DNA from: Pedococcus cremeus | Lineage (GTDB): Bacteria; Actinomycetota; Actinomycetes; Actinomycetales; Dermatophilaceae | Direction: 5' to 3' | DNA length: 64,000 bases | Assembly: GCF_900111375.1 (NCBI RefSeq) | Contig: NZ_FOHB01000002.1 | Location: forward strand, 336,992-400,991 | Part shown: one piece after another, positions 43,228 through 52,237 of the stretch | Position numbering within the stretch: the stretch's first letter is position 1 | Layout: each line of letters starts with the position of its first letter | Notes under the pieces: model-generated | The model's input: the letters and a program-made list of their open reading frames with translations, nothing else | Databases searched by the model: none | Told to the model about the DNA's origin: nothing | Position numbers and translations under genes: made by a program

Positions 43228-44394
43228 TCACGGCGTGACGAGCGACCTCCGCAACCGCAGCGACGCCAGGGTGAGCAGCACGGCGGCATACAGGGCCAGG
43301 ATGCCGAGGTAGCCGGCGATCTGCGTCAGCCCCCCACCGCGGGAGAGGACCTCCACCCACGCGTCGACGGCCCAGGCGTGCGGGGTGGCGTGGCCGAGCA
43401 TCCGCACCGAGGGCGGCACGACCTCCAGCGGCCACATGCAGCCGCCGAGCATGCCGAAGGCGATGCCGATGGCGGGTCCGATGGCCCCGGCCTGCTCTGG
43501 TGTGCGGAACAGGGTGCCGCTCAGCATGCCTGCTCCCGTGCCGACCAGCGCCCACACGAAGATGAGGGCCGCCGCCGCCCACGGGTTGCCCCAGTCGACG
43601 CCGAACAGGACGGCCCCGATGCCCACGCTGAGGACGGCCTGGCCCACGGTGAGGCTGAGGTAGGCCAGGGCCTCACCGCCGACGAGGTCGCGAGGTCGCG
43701 TGGGTGCCGCGAGGGAGCGTGACAGGATGCCGTACTGCCGGGTCTGGATCATCGCTGCGCCGCCGGCGAGCGCGTTGATGAAGACGAAGAGCACCAGCAT
43801 GGTGGGGGCGCTGTAGCTGAAGCCCAGCGGCAGGAAGTTGCTGGCGCTGTCGACCACCTCGGTGCGCAGTGGCACGGCCTGGTTGGACTGCTGCAGCCGG
43901 GTCGCGGCGCCCAGGTTCTGGTCGAAGGAGCCCAGCCGCCGGTCGGTGGCGAAGGCGGCGGCCTGCACCGCGGCGGAGTGTCGGCCCACCACCGCCTGCA
44001 CCGCCGTCAGCGCGGCCTGGCTGCTCTCGGCTGAACCGGGCACGAGCACCGGCACGGTGACCGGCTTCCCGGCGCGCAGGGCGGCGTCGAAGTCGGACGG
44101 GATGACCACCGCCGCCGTGACCTCGCTGCGGCGCAGCGCAGCGGAGGCATCGGCCCGGCTGTCGAGCGACTCGACCGTGAGCGCGGGGTCGTCGGCGAGC
44201 TCGCGCGCGAGGCTGCTCGAGAGGGCTCCACGTCCGGTGTCCACGACACCGACACGGATCTGCTCGTTGCTGGAGATGGTGATGCCGATGAGCAGGATGA
44301 TCAGCACCGGCAGCAGCACCATGAAGAACAGGAAGGTGCGGTCGCGGGCGACTCGGCGCAGCTCCGCGCCCGCCAGCGCGACGGCGGCCCTCAT
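43228..44394 (-). CDS. ABC-2 type exporter permease (second subunit)
   Basis: 388 aa. One N-terminal helix (FLFFMVLLPVLIILLIGITIS), a large extracytoplasmic domain (about residues 50-175), then five C-terminal helices. The conserved ABC-2 loop NALAGGAAMIQTRQYGILSRSLAAPTRPRDLV lies in the middle. This is the DrrB/YhaP-type topology of drug, antibiotic or lipid exporters. It overlaps the preceding permease gene by 4 bp (ATGA) and is the last gene of the three-gene operon. Confidence 0.88.
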   Translation of the reverse strand: MRAAVALAGAELRRVARDRTFLFFMVLLPVLIILLIGITISSNEQIRVGVVDTGRGALSSSLARELADDPALTVESLDSRADASAALRRSEVTAAVVIPSDFDAALRAGKPVTVPVLVPGSAESSQAALTAVQAVVGRHSAAVQAAAFATDRRLGSFDQNLGAATRLQQSNQAVPLRTEVVDSASNFLPLGFSYSAPTMLVLFVFINALAGGAAMIQTRQYGILSRSLAAPTRPRDLVGGEALAYLSLTVGQAVLSVGIGAVLFGVDWGNPWAAAALIFVWALVGTGAGMLSGTLFRTPEQAGAIGPAIGIAFGMLGGCMWPLEVVPPSVRMLGHATPHAWAVDAWVEVLSRGGGLTQIAGYLGILALYAAVLLTLASLRLRRSLVTP

Positions 44395-45575
44395 GGCGTG
44401 ACCACCCGTCGCCTAAGGAGCACGGCGGCTCCACCGGTGGCGGCGGCGAAGGCGAGCAGGACGAGCACGGGCGTGACCGCGGCAGTCCAGTCGGCGCCTC
44501 CCGCGAGGTCGGTGAAGGCCCGCAGCGCCCAGCCGTTCGGGGTCAGCAGCGACAGGCTGCGCAGGAGCGGGGGAGCGGCGCTGATGAAGATGAAGTTCCC
44601 GCCGAGCAGCACCAGGCCGAAGACGAGGATGGACGACAGCCCCTCGGCCTGGCGCTCCGTGCGGGCCACGGCGATCACCAGGGCGGTCAGCCCGACGAGG
44701 ACGAGGGCCAGGGCCACCACGAGCGCGACGACGGCGGGCACGGGACCCCAGTAGGCGCCGAAGACGAGGCTGGTGAACACCGCGACGGTGCCCAGGCTCG
44801 CGACGCCGTAGACGAACGTCGCCAGCGACTTGCCCAGCAGCACGGCGCTGGGAGTGATGGGTGCCGCGACCAGGCGCTCCATGGTGCCGCCCGCCCGCTC
44901 GAGGAAGAAGCCCCGGGAGCCGAAGCTGATGGCGAAGAGCATGAAGAAGATGCCCATTCCGGGCGCGTAGTAGCTGATCGCGTCGATCGAGCGGGTGCTG
45001 GCGGACTGCGCGGCCACGGTCTCCGGTGGTCTGATGCGCGCGGCCGCCTGCGCCAGCGCCGCGGCCTGGGCGTGCGGTGCGCCGGCGTCGACGGCGGTGG
45101 CCACCGAGAGCCGCACGGCCTCGAGCTGGGCGGTGAAGGACGAGGCCAGCGAGCGGGAGACCTGGGTGGCGACGGACGTGTCGACGCTGCCGAGCACGGT
45201 GAGCGGGCGGCCACCACCGGCCAGCACGGCGCTGGAGAAGCCCTCGGGCACGACGAAGGCGGTGTCGAGGGTGCCCGCGTCCACCTTCGAGCGCGCCTCC
45301 GCCTCGCTGGGCACCACGGTGACCGTGACCAGGTCGCGGAGCTCGGGACTGCGGAGGAACGACTCGAAGGCCGCTGCCACCTGCCCGCGGTCGCGGTCGA
45401 CGACCCCGACGTCCATGTGGAACGTCTGGGTCGAGCCGAACGCCGCACTCACCAGCCACGCCACGGCCAGTGGTGCGATGAGGCCGAGCACGAGCGCGGA
45501 GCGGTCACGCAGGCGCTGGCGCAGGTCCTTCAGGGCGATGACGACGACGGGGCTGGTGCGCACGACCTGCCTCAC
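44391..45575 (-). CDS. ABC-2 type exporter permease (first subunit)
   Basis: 394 aa with the same topology as its neighbour: N-terminal helix (SALVLGLIAPLAVAWLVSAAF), external domain, then five helices with SFGSRGFFLERAGGTMERLVAAPI as the conserved intracellular loop. With the downstream permease it would form a heterodimeric pore. GTG 45575 overlaps the ATPase stop codon (GTGA); the open frame upstream of it is antisense-like and not used. Confidence 0.88.
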   Translation of the reverse strand: MRQVVRTSPVVVIALKDLRQRLRDRSALVLGLIAPLAVAWLVSAAFGSTQTFHMDVGVVDRDRGQVAAAFESFLRSPELRDLVTVTVVPSEAEARSKVDAGTLDTAFVVPEGFSSAVLAGGGRPLTVLGSVDTSVATQVSRSLASSFTAQLEAVRLSVATAVDAGAPHAQAAALAQAAARIRPPETVAAQSASTRSIDAISYYAPGMGIFFMLFAISFGSRGFFLERAGGTMERLVAAPITPSAVLLGKSLATFVYGVASLGTVAVFTSLVFGAYWGPVPAVVALVVALALVLVGLTALVIAVARTERQAEGLSSILVFGLVLLGGNFIFISAAPPLLRSLSLLTPNGWALRAFTDLAGGADWTAAVTPVLVLLAFAAATGGAAVLLRRRVVTP

Positions 45576-46537
45576 TCCCGCAGCGCGGTGCCGGTCAGGT
45601 GCAGGAACACCGCCTCGAGGTCGGGCTCCTCGACCTCCACCGAGCGGACCGACGTGTCCGTCACCGTCGCGGCCGCGAGCACCTGGGCCAGGCGTCGGCG
45701 CCCGTCGGTGGCGATCAGGTGCACGGATGAGTCGGCGGTGTCGACCTGCTCGATGCCCTCGATGCGGCGGCACGCCTCGGCGAAGAGGGCCAGGGAACCG
45801 GTGGCCGAGAGGGTGATCCGGTCCTTCTCACCGACCCGCGCGACGAGCTCGCGGCGGGTGCCCTCGGCGACGAGGTGGCCGTGGTCGATGACGCCCACCC
45901 GGTCGCAGAGCCGCTCGGCCTCCTCCATGTAGTGCGTCGTGTACAGCACGGCCATGCCGGCGGTCCCCAGGTTGGCGATGCTCTCCATGATGGCGTGCCG
46001 ACTCTGTGGGTCGACCCCGACGGTGGGCTCGTCGAGCACCAGGAGCTCGGGGCGGTGCAGCAGGCTGGCGCCGATGTTGAGCCGGCGCTTCATGCCCCCG
46101 CTGTAGGACTCGACCCGGTCGTCGCCGCGGTCGGCGAGGCCGATGAGCTCGAGCACCTCCTCCACGCGGTCGCGCAGCTCCTGCCCACGCAGCCGGTAGA
46201 GCCGGCCGAAGAAGCGCAGGTTCTCGCGGGCGGTGAGGTCGGGGTAGAGGGAGACCTCCTGCGGCACGTACCCGATGCGGGCCTTGGCCTCGGTGGCCGT
46301 CGCGGCGACGGGCAGCCCCGCCACGGTGACCTCTCCTGCGTCCGGTGCGAGCAGGCCGCAGACGACCCTGATGGTCGTGGTCTTGCCGGCGCCGTTGGGG
46401 CCCAGCAGGCCGTAGGTCTCGCCGGGAGCGACGTGGAAACTGACGTCCTCGATGGCGACGCGGTCGCCGAACCGCCGGGTCAGGCCGCTCGCCTCGAGGG
46501 TCATGACGGCCTTCTCGGTCATGACAGCCTGGCTCAT
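45572..46537 (-). CDS. ABC exporter ATP-binding protein
   Basis: 321 aa. Walker [11 protein letters not shown], signature [10 protein letters not shown], Walker [13 protein letters not shown] and H-loop [14 protein letters not shown] are all intact. The C-terminal 80 residues form the extra domain typical of DrrA/NatA exporters. ATG 46537 follows GAGGAGG. It is the first gene of an ATPase-permease-permease operon, likely for drug or lipid efflux. No dedicated regulator is adjacent. Confidence 0.92.
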   Translation of the reverse strand: MSQAVMTEKAVMTLEASGLTRRFGDRVAIEDVSFHVAPGETYGLLGPNGAGKTTTIRVVCGLLAPDAGEVTVAGLPVAATATEAKARIGYVPQEVSLYPDLTARENLRFFGRLYRLRGQELRDRVEEVLELIGLADRGDDRVESYSGGMKRRLNIGASLLHRPELLVLDEPTVGVDPQSRHAIMESIANLGTAGMAVLYTTHYMEEAERLCDRVGVIDHGHLVAEGTRRELVARVGEKDRITLSATGSLALFAEACRRIEGIEQVDTADSSVHLIATDGRRRLAQVLAAATVTDTSVRSVEVEEPDLEAVFLHLTGTALRE

Positions 46538-46647
46538 GCGGCCTCCTCGGGTTCGCTCCCAGCCTCGCCCGGTGCCGCAGGCCTCCCTAGGGTCGAAGTG
46601 CCCTACGCGTCCGTGGCGCCGGGCACGGGGGCCGACCATCCGTCACA

Positions 46648-46732
46648 CCGGTTCAACCGTTACGCGGGCTCAGCCGTCACGCGGGCTCAGCCGTCACGCC
46701 GGCTCAGCCATCACGCGGGCTCAGCCGACGCG
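46648..46732 (-). repeat. Five tandem 17-bp repeats running into the 3' end of the CMD gene
   Basis: The units are 46648-46664, 46665-46681, 46682-46698, 46699-46715 and 46716-46732; the second and third are identical (CGGGCTCAGCCGTCACG) and the rest differ at one to six positions. The last unit contains the TGA of the carboxymuconolactone-decarboxylase-family gene (46721-46723). The array fills the gap towards the ABC exporter operon. Confidence 0.88.
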
Positions 46733-47275
46733 GAAGACCCGCATCTGCAGCGCGAGGGTCGAGTAGTAGCCGACCAGGGTGCAGAGCTCGAAGACCACGG
46801 CGTCGCCGAGTGGCTCGGCCCAGCGCCCCCACTCCTCGTCGGAGACGTCGCCGTCCAGGAGGCAGCGCACCAGCTCGGCTGCCGCCTGCTCCTCCTGGTC
46901 GCCGAGGGTCGGCACCTCACCGCCACGCAGTGCGTCGAGCTCGGCGTCGGTGACCCCGGCTGCCCGTCCCACCGCCTCGTGCGCCTCCCACTCGAAGGCG
47001 CTCGACCAGTGCGCCGCGACGGCGAGGATCGCCAGCTCACGGGTGCGGTCGCTCAACGACGTCGTGTAGCGCACGGCCGACCCCAGTCGCTCGAGGGCGC
47101 CGCCCAGGCCGGGGGAGAGCAGGAAGGCGTTGAACGGCCCCCTCAGCGCGCCGTCGGGCGTGGTCAGGGCGAAGTGCTGCGGACCGTTCGCCCGGGGACC
47201 ACCGGTGATGCTCGCGTGCAGGTCTCGCTGCTGCGCGTCCTGCTCCTCGGGACGGATCGGTTCCAGGCGGGTCAT
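46721..47275 (-). CDS. Carboxymuconolactone decarboxylase/AhpD-like family protein
   Basis: 184 aa, all-helical. LSDRTRELAILAVAAHWSSAFEWEAHEAVGRAAGV is the CMD core, written here in full only as its recognisable ends (residues about 66-100). It lacks the CxxC redox pair of AhpD, having Ser-Ala-Phe-Glu-Trp there, so peroxidase activity is doubtful and a CMD-type hydrolase or carboxylase role is more likely. ATG 47275 is the chosen start; ATG 47296 or a later upstream Met are possible because no clear ribosome-binding site is visible. Divergent from the GH31 gene. Confidence 0.75.
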   Translation of the reverse strand: MTRLEPIRPEEQDAQQRDLHASITGGPRANGPQHFALTTPDGALRGPFNAFLLSPGLGGALERLGSAVRYTTSLSDRTRELAILAVAAHWSSAFEWEAHEAVGRAAGVTDAELDALRGGEVPTLGDQEEQAAAELVRCLLDGDVSDEEWGRWAEPLGDAVVFELCTLVGYYSTLALQMRVFRVG

Positions 47276-47365
47276 GGCGTGGAGTCTGGCAGCCATCTGC
47301 GGCATGCTCGCCACTGGCACTCCGGCGCCGCACCCGCCACCGAACCAGCGAGGAGCTGACGACCT

Positions 47366-49786
47366 GTGATCGAGACCGAGGGCTACCGCCGCTTCGAGCG
47401 GGTGGACCACGTCGAGGAGACCTCCACCGGCCTGCTCGCGCAGGCCCACGGCGAGCAGGTGCGCGTCGACCTCGTCCGCGACGACCTCGCGCGCGTCAAG
47501 ATCAGCCGCGGCGGGGTGTTCGACGAGGAGCCGACGTATGCCGTGTGCGTCGACCCGCTCGACGACTCACCGCAGTTCTCGCTCGAGCGGGGCGACGACG
47601 TCGTGCGCCTGCACACCGCCGCCATGGTCGTCTCCCTGTGGCTCGACCCCTTCCGCCTCGACGTGCACCGCGCGGACGGCACCCCGGTCGTGGAGACGGC
47701 CCAGGACGACCACGGCCGCTACTGGGCCTACGCCACCCTGAACGACGCCTTCACCGTGCGGCGTCGGTGCCGCCAGGAGGACGCCATCTACGGCCTGGGG
47801 GAGAAGACCGGTCACCAGAACCGCAAGGGCCGCGACTTCACGCTCTGGAACACCGACGTGCTCAACCCCGACGCGACGGCCGAGTTCCGCTCCGCGCTCG
47901 ACCCGGCCGACCCGCGGGCCGACCGCACGAGCACCGAGTTCGACCCCTACTACATCTCGATCCCGTTCTTCTACCACCAGAGCTACCCGTCGGGGGTGAT
48001 GAGCGGGTCGTTCGTCGACAACGCCTACCGCGGTGCCTACGAGTTCTCACACCGCGAGGAGTACCGGTTCCACTTCTCCGGCGGCCAGTACACCGAGTAC
48101 ATCTTCGCGGGACCACGGATGCCGCGGATCCTCGAGGCCTACACCTGGCTGACCGGCCGCACGGCCCCACCACCGCTGTGGGCGCTGGGCCACCACCAGT
48201 GCCGGTGGTTCCGCTACACCCAGGAGGCCGTGGAGGCACTGGGACAGCGGCACCGTGACCTGGAGATCCCCTGCGACGCCCTGTGGCTCGACATCGAGTA
48301 CATGGACGGCTTCCGCGTCTTCACCTGGGACGAGCAGTCGTTCCCGGACCCCCCTGCGATGCTGGCACGCCTGCGCGAGAAGGGTTTCCGCGTCATCACG
48401 ATCATCGATCCCGGCGTCAAGCAGGACCCCGGCTACTGGGTCTACGACCAGGCCGTGGAGGGCGACGTGCTCTGTCGGACCGAGGGCGGCGACGTCTACA
48501 TCGGGGAGGTCTGGCCGGGCGACACCGCCTTCCCCGACTTCGCCATGGAGGAGGCGCGGTCGTGGTGGGGTGAGCTCAACGCAGCCCACGTGCGGTCGGG
48601 TCTCGCCGGCATCTGGAACGACATGAACGAGCCGGCCACCGGCAAGAGGGACCCCCTGCTGATGCGCTTCAACCACGGCCGCGAGTCGCACGAGCGCTAC
48701 CACAACCAGTACGCCCTGCTCATGGCGATGGGCACCACCCAGGGGCTGCGGGAGGCCATGCCCGACCTGCGGACCTTCGTGCTGTCGCGCGCCGGTTTCG
48801 CGGGCATCCAGCGGTATGCCGCGAACTGGATGGGCGACAACATGTCTCGGTTCGACCACCTGTGGTTGAGCATGCCGATGGCCGCCGGGCTGGGCATCTC
48901 CGGCCAGGCCTTCGTCGGCGCCGACATGGCGGGCTTCGCCGGGAACTCCAACGCCGAGCTGTACCTGCGCTGGATGCAGTACGGCACGCTGACCCCGTTC
49001 TGCCGCAACCACTCCGAGATCGGCAACGTCGACCAGTACCCCTGGTCCTGGGGCGACGTCGTGCTCGACCTGGTGCGCGAGGCGCTGCGGCTTCGCTACC
49101 GCCTCCTGCCCTACATCTACGCCGCCTTCCTCACCGCCTCGGAGACGGGCGCGCCCGTCCAACGGCCCCTGGTGTTCGACTTCCAGGACGACCCGCTGGT
49201 GCGCGACCTCGACGACGAGTACCTCTTCGGCCCCGACCTGCTGGTGGCGCCGGTCACCGAGGCCGGGCAGACGTCACGGCAGGTCTACCTGCCCGAGGGC
49301 CACTGGTACGACTGGTACTCGGGGGAGTGCCACGAGGGCCGTCGCTTCCTGCGGGTGGACACGCCCATGGAGCACATCCCCCTCTTCGCCCGGGCCGGGG
49401 CTGTCCTGCCGATGTGGCCGGACGCGCCCGCGTCGACGGATGGCCACCACCCCGAGGTGGTCGAGCTGCACCTGTTGGTCCCGGTCGTCGACGGCACCGC
49501 CCGCTCCGTGCTCCGGGAGGACGACGGCCTCACCCTCGCGGCTGCCGACGGGGCGCACTACCGCACCACCCTGGTCGTGGAGCGGCGCGGCGACACCGTC
49601 ACCCTGCGCGGCGACGTCGACGGCGACGGCTACCCGGAGTTCCGCCGCCGGTCGTTCCGCCTCGTGCTCCACGGCGCCAGCCCGGAGAGGGTGGAGCACG
49701 GCGGTGAGGTGGTCGAGGCGACCGACGGCGCGTTCGTCCTGCCCAACACCGGGCAGGCCTTCGAGGTCAGCCTCAGAGTCGGCTGA
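47366..49786 (+). CDS. GH31 alpha-glucosidase/alpha-xylosidase
   Basis: 806 aa, full family length, no signal peptide. The N-terminal beta-sandwich is followed by a TIM barrel with WLDIEYMDGFRVFTWD and the catalytic nucleophile region GIWNDMNEPA. The acid/base region is NWMGDNMSRFDHLWLS, then QAFVGADMAGFAG, and a C-terminal beta domain completes it. It hydrolyses terminal alpha-1,4 or alpha-1,6 glucosides or alpha-xylosides; the intracellular location suggests imported oligosaccharides. GTG start at 47366 with GAGGAG upstream. The 3' end overlaps a convergent SRPBCC gene by 14 bp. Confidence 0.92.
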   Translation: MIETEGYRRFERVDHVEETSTGLLAQAHGEQVRVDLVRDDLARVKISRGGVFDEEPTYAVCVDPLDDSPQFSLERGDDVVRLHTAAMVVSLWLDPFRLDVHRADGTPVVETAQDDHGRYWAYATLNDAFTVRRRCRQEDAIYGLGEKTGHQNRKGRDFTLWNTDVLNPDATAEFRSALDPADPRADRTSTEFDPYYISIPFFYHQSYPSGVMSGSFVDNAYRGAYEFSHREEYRFHFSGGQYTEYIFAGPRMPRILEAYTWLTGRTAPPPLWALGHHQCRWFRYTQEAVEALGQRHRDLEIPCDALWLDIEYMDGFRVFTWDEQSFPDPPAMLARLREKGFRVITIIDPGVKQDPGYWVYDQAVEGDVLCRTEGGDVYIGEVWPGDTAFPDFAMEEARSWWGELNAAHVRSGLAGIWNDMNEPATGKRDPLLMRFNHGRESHERYHNQYALLMAMGTTQGLREAMPDLRTFVLSRAGFAGIQRYAANWMGDNMSRFDHLWLSMPMAAGLGISGQAFVGADMAGFAGNSNAELYLRWMQYGTLTPFCRNHSEIGNVDQYPWSWGDVVLDLVREALRLRYRLLPYIYAAFLTASETGAPVQRPLVFDFQDDPLVRDLDDEYLFGPDLLVAPVTEAGQTSRQVYLPEGHWYDWYSGECHEGRRFLRVDTPMEHIPLFARAGAVLPMWPDAPASTDGHHPEVVELHLLVPVVDGTARSVLREDDGLTLAAADGAHYRTTLVVERRGDTVTLRGDVDGDGYPEFRRRSFRLVLHGASPERVEHGGEVVEATDGAFVLPNTGQAFEVSLRVG

Positions 49787-50201
49787 GCGCCTCGCGCATA
49801 CCCCGCTCGGCGTCGTTGCCCAGCTTGGTGAAGGCCGGCGCGAGCAGCGGTGCGACGAAGCGGGTGAGGCCCTTGAACTCGAAGTCGGCGGTGTAGGTCA
49901 CGGTCGAGCGACTGCCGTCACCGGAGAACTCCAAGGTGTCGTGCGCGACGAGGGTCTTGTTCTCCCCGCGCAGGGCGAAGCGGCGGTCGGGGACGAGTTC
50001 CTCCACGACGTAGACGAGCTCGGTCTCGCGCCCCGCGAACTTCGTGGTGTTGTGGTAGCTCGTGCCGACGCCCCCGTCGCCGCTCTGCCGCACGGTCCGC
50101 ACGGTGCCCGGGTCCCACTCCGTCGTCGTGGTGAAGTCGGACAGGTAGGCGAACACCGTCGACAGTGGCTTGTCGACGGTGACGGTGCGCTGGATCTTCA
50201 C
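49773..50201 (-). CDS. SRPBCC/polyketide-cyclase-like lipid-binding protein
   Basis: 142 aa helix-grip fold: MKIQRTVTVDKPLSTVFAYLSD at the N terminus, the sheet LVYVVEELVPDRRFALRGEN, and the long C-terminal helix ending FTKLGNDAERGMREALSRL. Such proteins bind or cyclise hydrophobic ligands, or act as START-like carriers. GTG 50201 follows GGAGGACCTC. It lies downstream of the TspO gene on the same strand, separated by the 15-bp repeat array, and may be co-transcribed with it. Confidence 0.8.
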   Translation of the reverse strand: MKIQRTVTVDKPLSTVFAYLSDFTTTTEWDPGTVRTVRQSGDGGVGTSYHNTTKFAGRETELVYVVEELVPDRRFALRGENKTLVAHDTLEFSGDGSRSTVTYTADFEFKGLTRFVAPLLAPAFTKLGNDAERGMREALSRL

Positions 50202-50216
50202 GAGGTCCTCCGTGCA

Positions 50217-50276
50217 GTGGGGGCGGTCATCAGCTCTGTGGTCATCGGGAGCGTGGTCCTCGGGAGCGTGGTCATC
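50217..50276 (-). repeat. Four 15-bp tandem repeats starting at the TspO stop codon
   Basis: Plus-strand units are 50217-50231, 50232-50246, GGGAGCGTGGTCCTC (50247-50261) and GGGAGCGTGGTCATC (50262-50276). The last carries the TspO TGA (50272-50274). Because 15 is a multiple of three, the TGAs of the first, third and fourth units from the gene all stand in its frame. The array sits between tspO and the SRPBCC gene. Confidence 0.85.
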
Positions 50277-50748
50277 CGCTCCTGCGGTTGCGGCGGGCGA
50301 TCGAGGCGTTCAGGGCGGTCGCGAAGGCGACCCACGCGGCATACGGCCAGAACAGCCGGCCGGCGACAGGGTCGGCGCGCCCCGCGCGGCGCGCGAGGTC
50401 GAGGCTCGAGGCCTCCAGGACCAGGACCTCGGCGAGGGCGAGGTCGGGTCGGCGCGCCTTGAAGAACAGCCAGTTCCAGCCGGCGTTGAGCACGAGGTTG
50501 GTGGCGAGGGCTCGCCACAGCGTGCGGCGCTCTTCGGTGGACGCCCGGTCGAGGGCACGGGCGGAGCCCGTGGCGACCAGCGCGTAGAGCGTGGTCCACG
50601 CCGGGCCGAAGGCCCAACCGGGCGGCTGCCAGGCCGGCTTGTCCAGGTTGGCGTACCAGCGGGACCGCACGTCGGTGCCCAGCCCGCCGATGACCGCCGT
50701 CGCCGTGACGGCCGCGCCGGTGGCGAGCAGGCTTCGCTTCTGGGGCAT
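50272..50748 (-). CDS. tspO: TspO/MBR-family tryptophan-rich membrane protein
   Basis: 158 aa with five membrane helices. The family signature WYANLDKPAWQPPGWAFGPAW is near residues 30-50, here read as NLDKPAWQPPGW plus FGPAWTTLY; LNAGWNWLFFKAR and LFWPYAAWVAFATALN are the later helices. TspO binds porphyrins, tetrapyrroles or sterols and takes part in stress responses. Start ATG 50748 behind GAGGACGACC. Divergent from the MgtC/DUF4010 gene. Confidence 0.92.
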   Translation of the reverse strand: MPQKRSLLATGAAVTATAVIGGLGTDVRSRWYANLDKPAWQPPGWAFGPAWTTLYALVATGSARALDRASTEERRTLWRALATNLVLNAGWNWLFFKARRPDLALAEVLVLEASSLDLARRAGRADPVAGRLFWPYAAWVAFATALNASIARRNRRSG

Positions 50749-50883
50749 CAGGTCGTCCTCACACTCGGACTTCGGCGCCGACCGCCAGGGCGGATGGGGT
50801 GCCGTGCCGGTCCACGGGGATCGGGTGGTTCCATCGCAGCACAAGGTCGGACGGGTCGCCTGCCGGCGTGGTGAGATGCGCCC

Positions 50884-52131
50884 ATGGACTTCTCGGCTGC
50901 CGACGTCTCCGGGCTGGCAGCCGCCCTGGGCATCGGGCTCCTCATCGGCATCGAGCGTGAGCGTCGCAAGGGCCAGGGAGCACTCCGTTCGGCGGCCGGT
51001 GTCCGCACGCACGCGCTGCTCAGCCTGGCCGGGGCCCTGTGCGTCCTCGTCGACACCCGCCTGCTCGTCGTCACCGGGCTGGTGGTCGCGGGCCTGGTGG
51101 TGGTGAGCTACGCCCGGTCGGGCGGCGACGACCCCGGCGTCACGGGTGAGGTCGCCATGGTGGCCTCCTTTCTGCTCGGCGCCCTGGCCATGCGCAGCCC
51201 GGCCCTCGCGTCGGGGCTCGGTGTCGTCGTCGCGGTGCTGCTGCACACCAAGCGTCCGCTCCACCGCCTCAGCCGCGACCTGATCAGCCAGCGCGAGCTG
51301 GGCGACCTGCTCCTGCTCGCGGCGGCGATCCTCGTGATCTGGCCCCTGCTGCCCGACCGGAGCCTCGACCCGTGGGGAGCGCTGAACCCGCGCGTCATCT
51401 GGAAGTACGTCGTGCTGGTCATGGCCGTCGGTGCGGTCGGCCACGTCGCGCTGCGGCTCGTCGGCGCCCGCTGGGGGCTGCCGCTGGCGGGCTTCTTCTC
51501 CGGTTTCGCGTCATCGACCGCTGCCACGGCGGGCTTCGGCCAGCAGGCGCGGGACACCCCGCCGGTGCGCCGACCGGCCGCGTCCGCAGCGCTGCTGTCG
51601 AACCTCGCCTCGCTGCTGCTGTTCGTCGCGGTCATCGGTGCGGGGTCACCGGCGCTCCTGCGCAGCACGGTGTGGGCCCTGGTGGCGGCGGTGGTCGTGC
51701 TCCTCGGCACCAGTGCGGTGGGGATCTGGGGCCGGGGCTCCGACAGCCCGCCGCTGCCCGGCGACCCCACCGCCCGAGCCTTCCGGCTCAGCTGGGCTCT
51801 GACGTTCGGCCTGGCCATCACGGTGGTGCTGTTCGTCTCGGCATGGCTGCGCGCCCTGTTCGGCGACGCGGGAGCGCTGGTGACCGCGGGCATCGCAGCC
51901 CTCGCAGAGCTGCACGCCTCGGCAGCTTCCGTCGCCCAGCTCTCGGCGTCGGGCAGCCTGGCCCTGTCCAGCGCACGATGGGGGGTCGTCGGGCTGCTCG
52001 TGGCGAGCGGCCTGGTCAAGTCCGTGGTGGCCTTCACGAGCGGGGGCCGTCGGTTCGGCCTGCTGGTGACTGCTGGACTGCTGGGCTCCGTCGTGGCGGC
52101 GGCCTTGGTGGTGGCGCTGACCCCGGCGTAG
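50884..52131 (+). CDS. MgtC/SapB + DUF4010 membrane protein
   Basis: 415 aa with about eleven helices. Residues 1-140 are an MgtC/SapB domain (LGIGLLIGIERERRKGQG, AGVRTHALLSLAGAL). Residues about 150-415 are DUF4010 (GFFSGFASSTAATAGFG near 195). The architecture is common in bacteria; a role in Mg2+ homeostasis or membrane stress is suggested by the MgtC part, but transport has not been assigned to the family. Start ATG 50884 with a weak ribosome-binding site. Confidence 0.88.
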   Translation: MDFSAADVSGLAAALGIGLLIGIERERRKGQGALRSAAGVRTHALLSLAGALCVLVDTRLLVVTGLVVAGLVVVSYARSGGDDPGVTGEVAMVASFLLGALAMRSPALASGLGVVVAVLLHTKRPLHRLSRDLISQRELGDLLLLAAAILVIWPLLPDRSLDPWGALNPRVIWKYVVLVMAVGAVGHVALRLVGARWGLPLAGFFSGFASSTAATAGFGQQARDTPPVRRPAASAALLSNLASLLLFVAVIGAGSPALLRSTVWALVAAVVVLLGTSAVGIWGRGSDSPPLPGDPTARAFRLSWALTFGLAITVVLFVSAWLRALFGDAGALVTAGIAALAELHASAASVAQLSASGSLALSSARWGVVGLLVASGLVKSVVAFTSGGRRFGLLVTAGLLGSVVAAALVVALTPA

Positions 52132-52237
52132 CGACGTCCCGGCCCCCGAGGGAGCCGTCGATCGCCGATCCGCCAGCGAGCTGCCCCCGAAGCCAGCGCC
52201 CACCAATCCACGTCCCGACCCGCACCGAAGGACCCAC

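Noticed and set aside
22201-50276. CRISPR array
   Set aside because: The repeats are short, degenerate and contiguous with no spacers, differ from locus to locus, and no cas gene is present.
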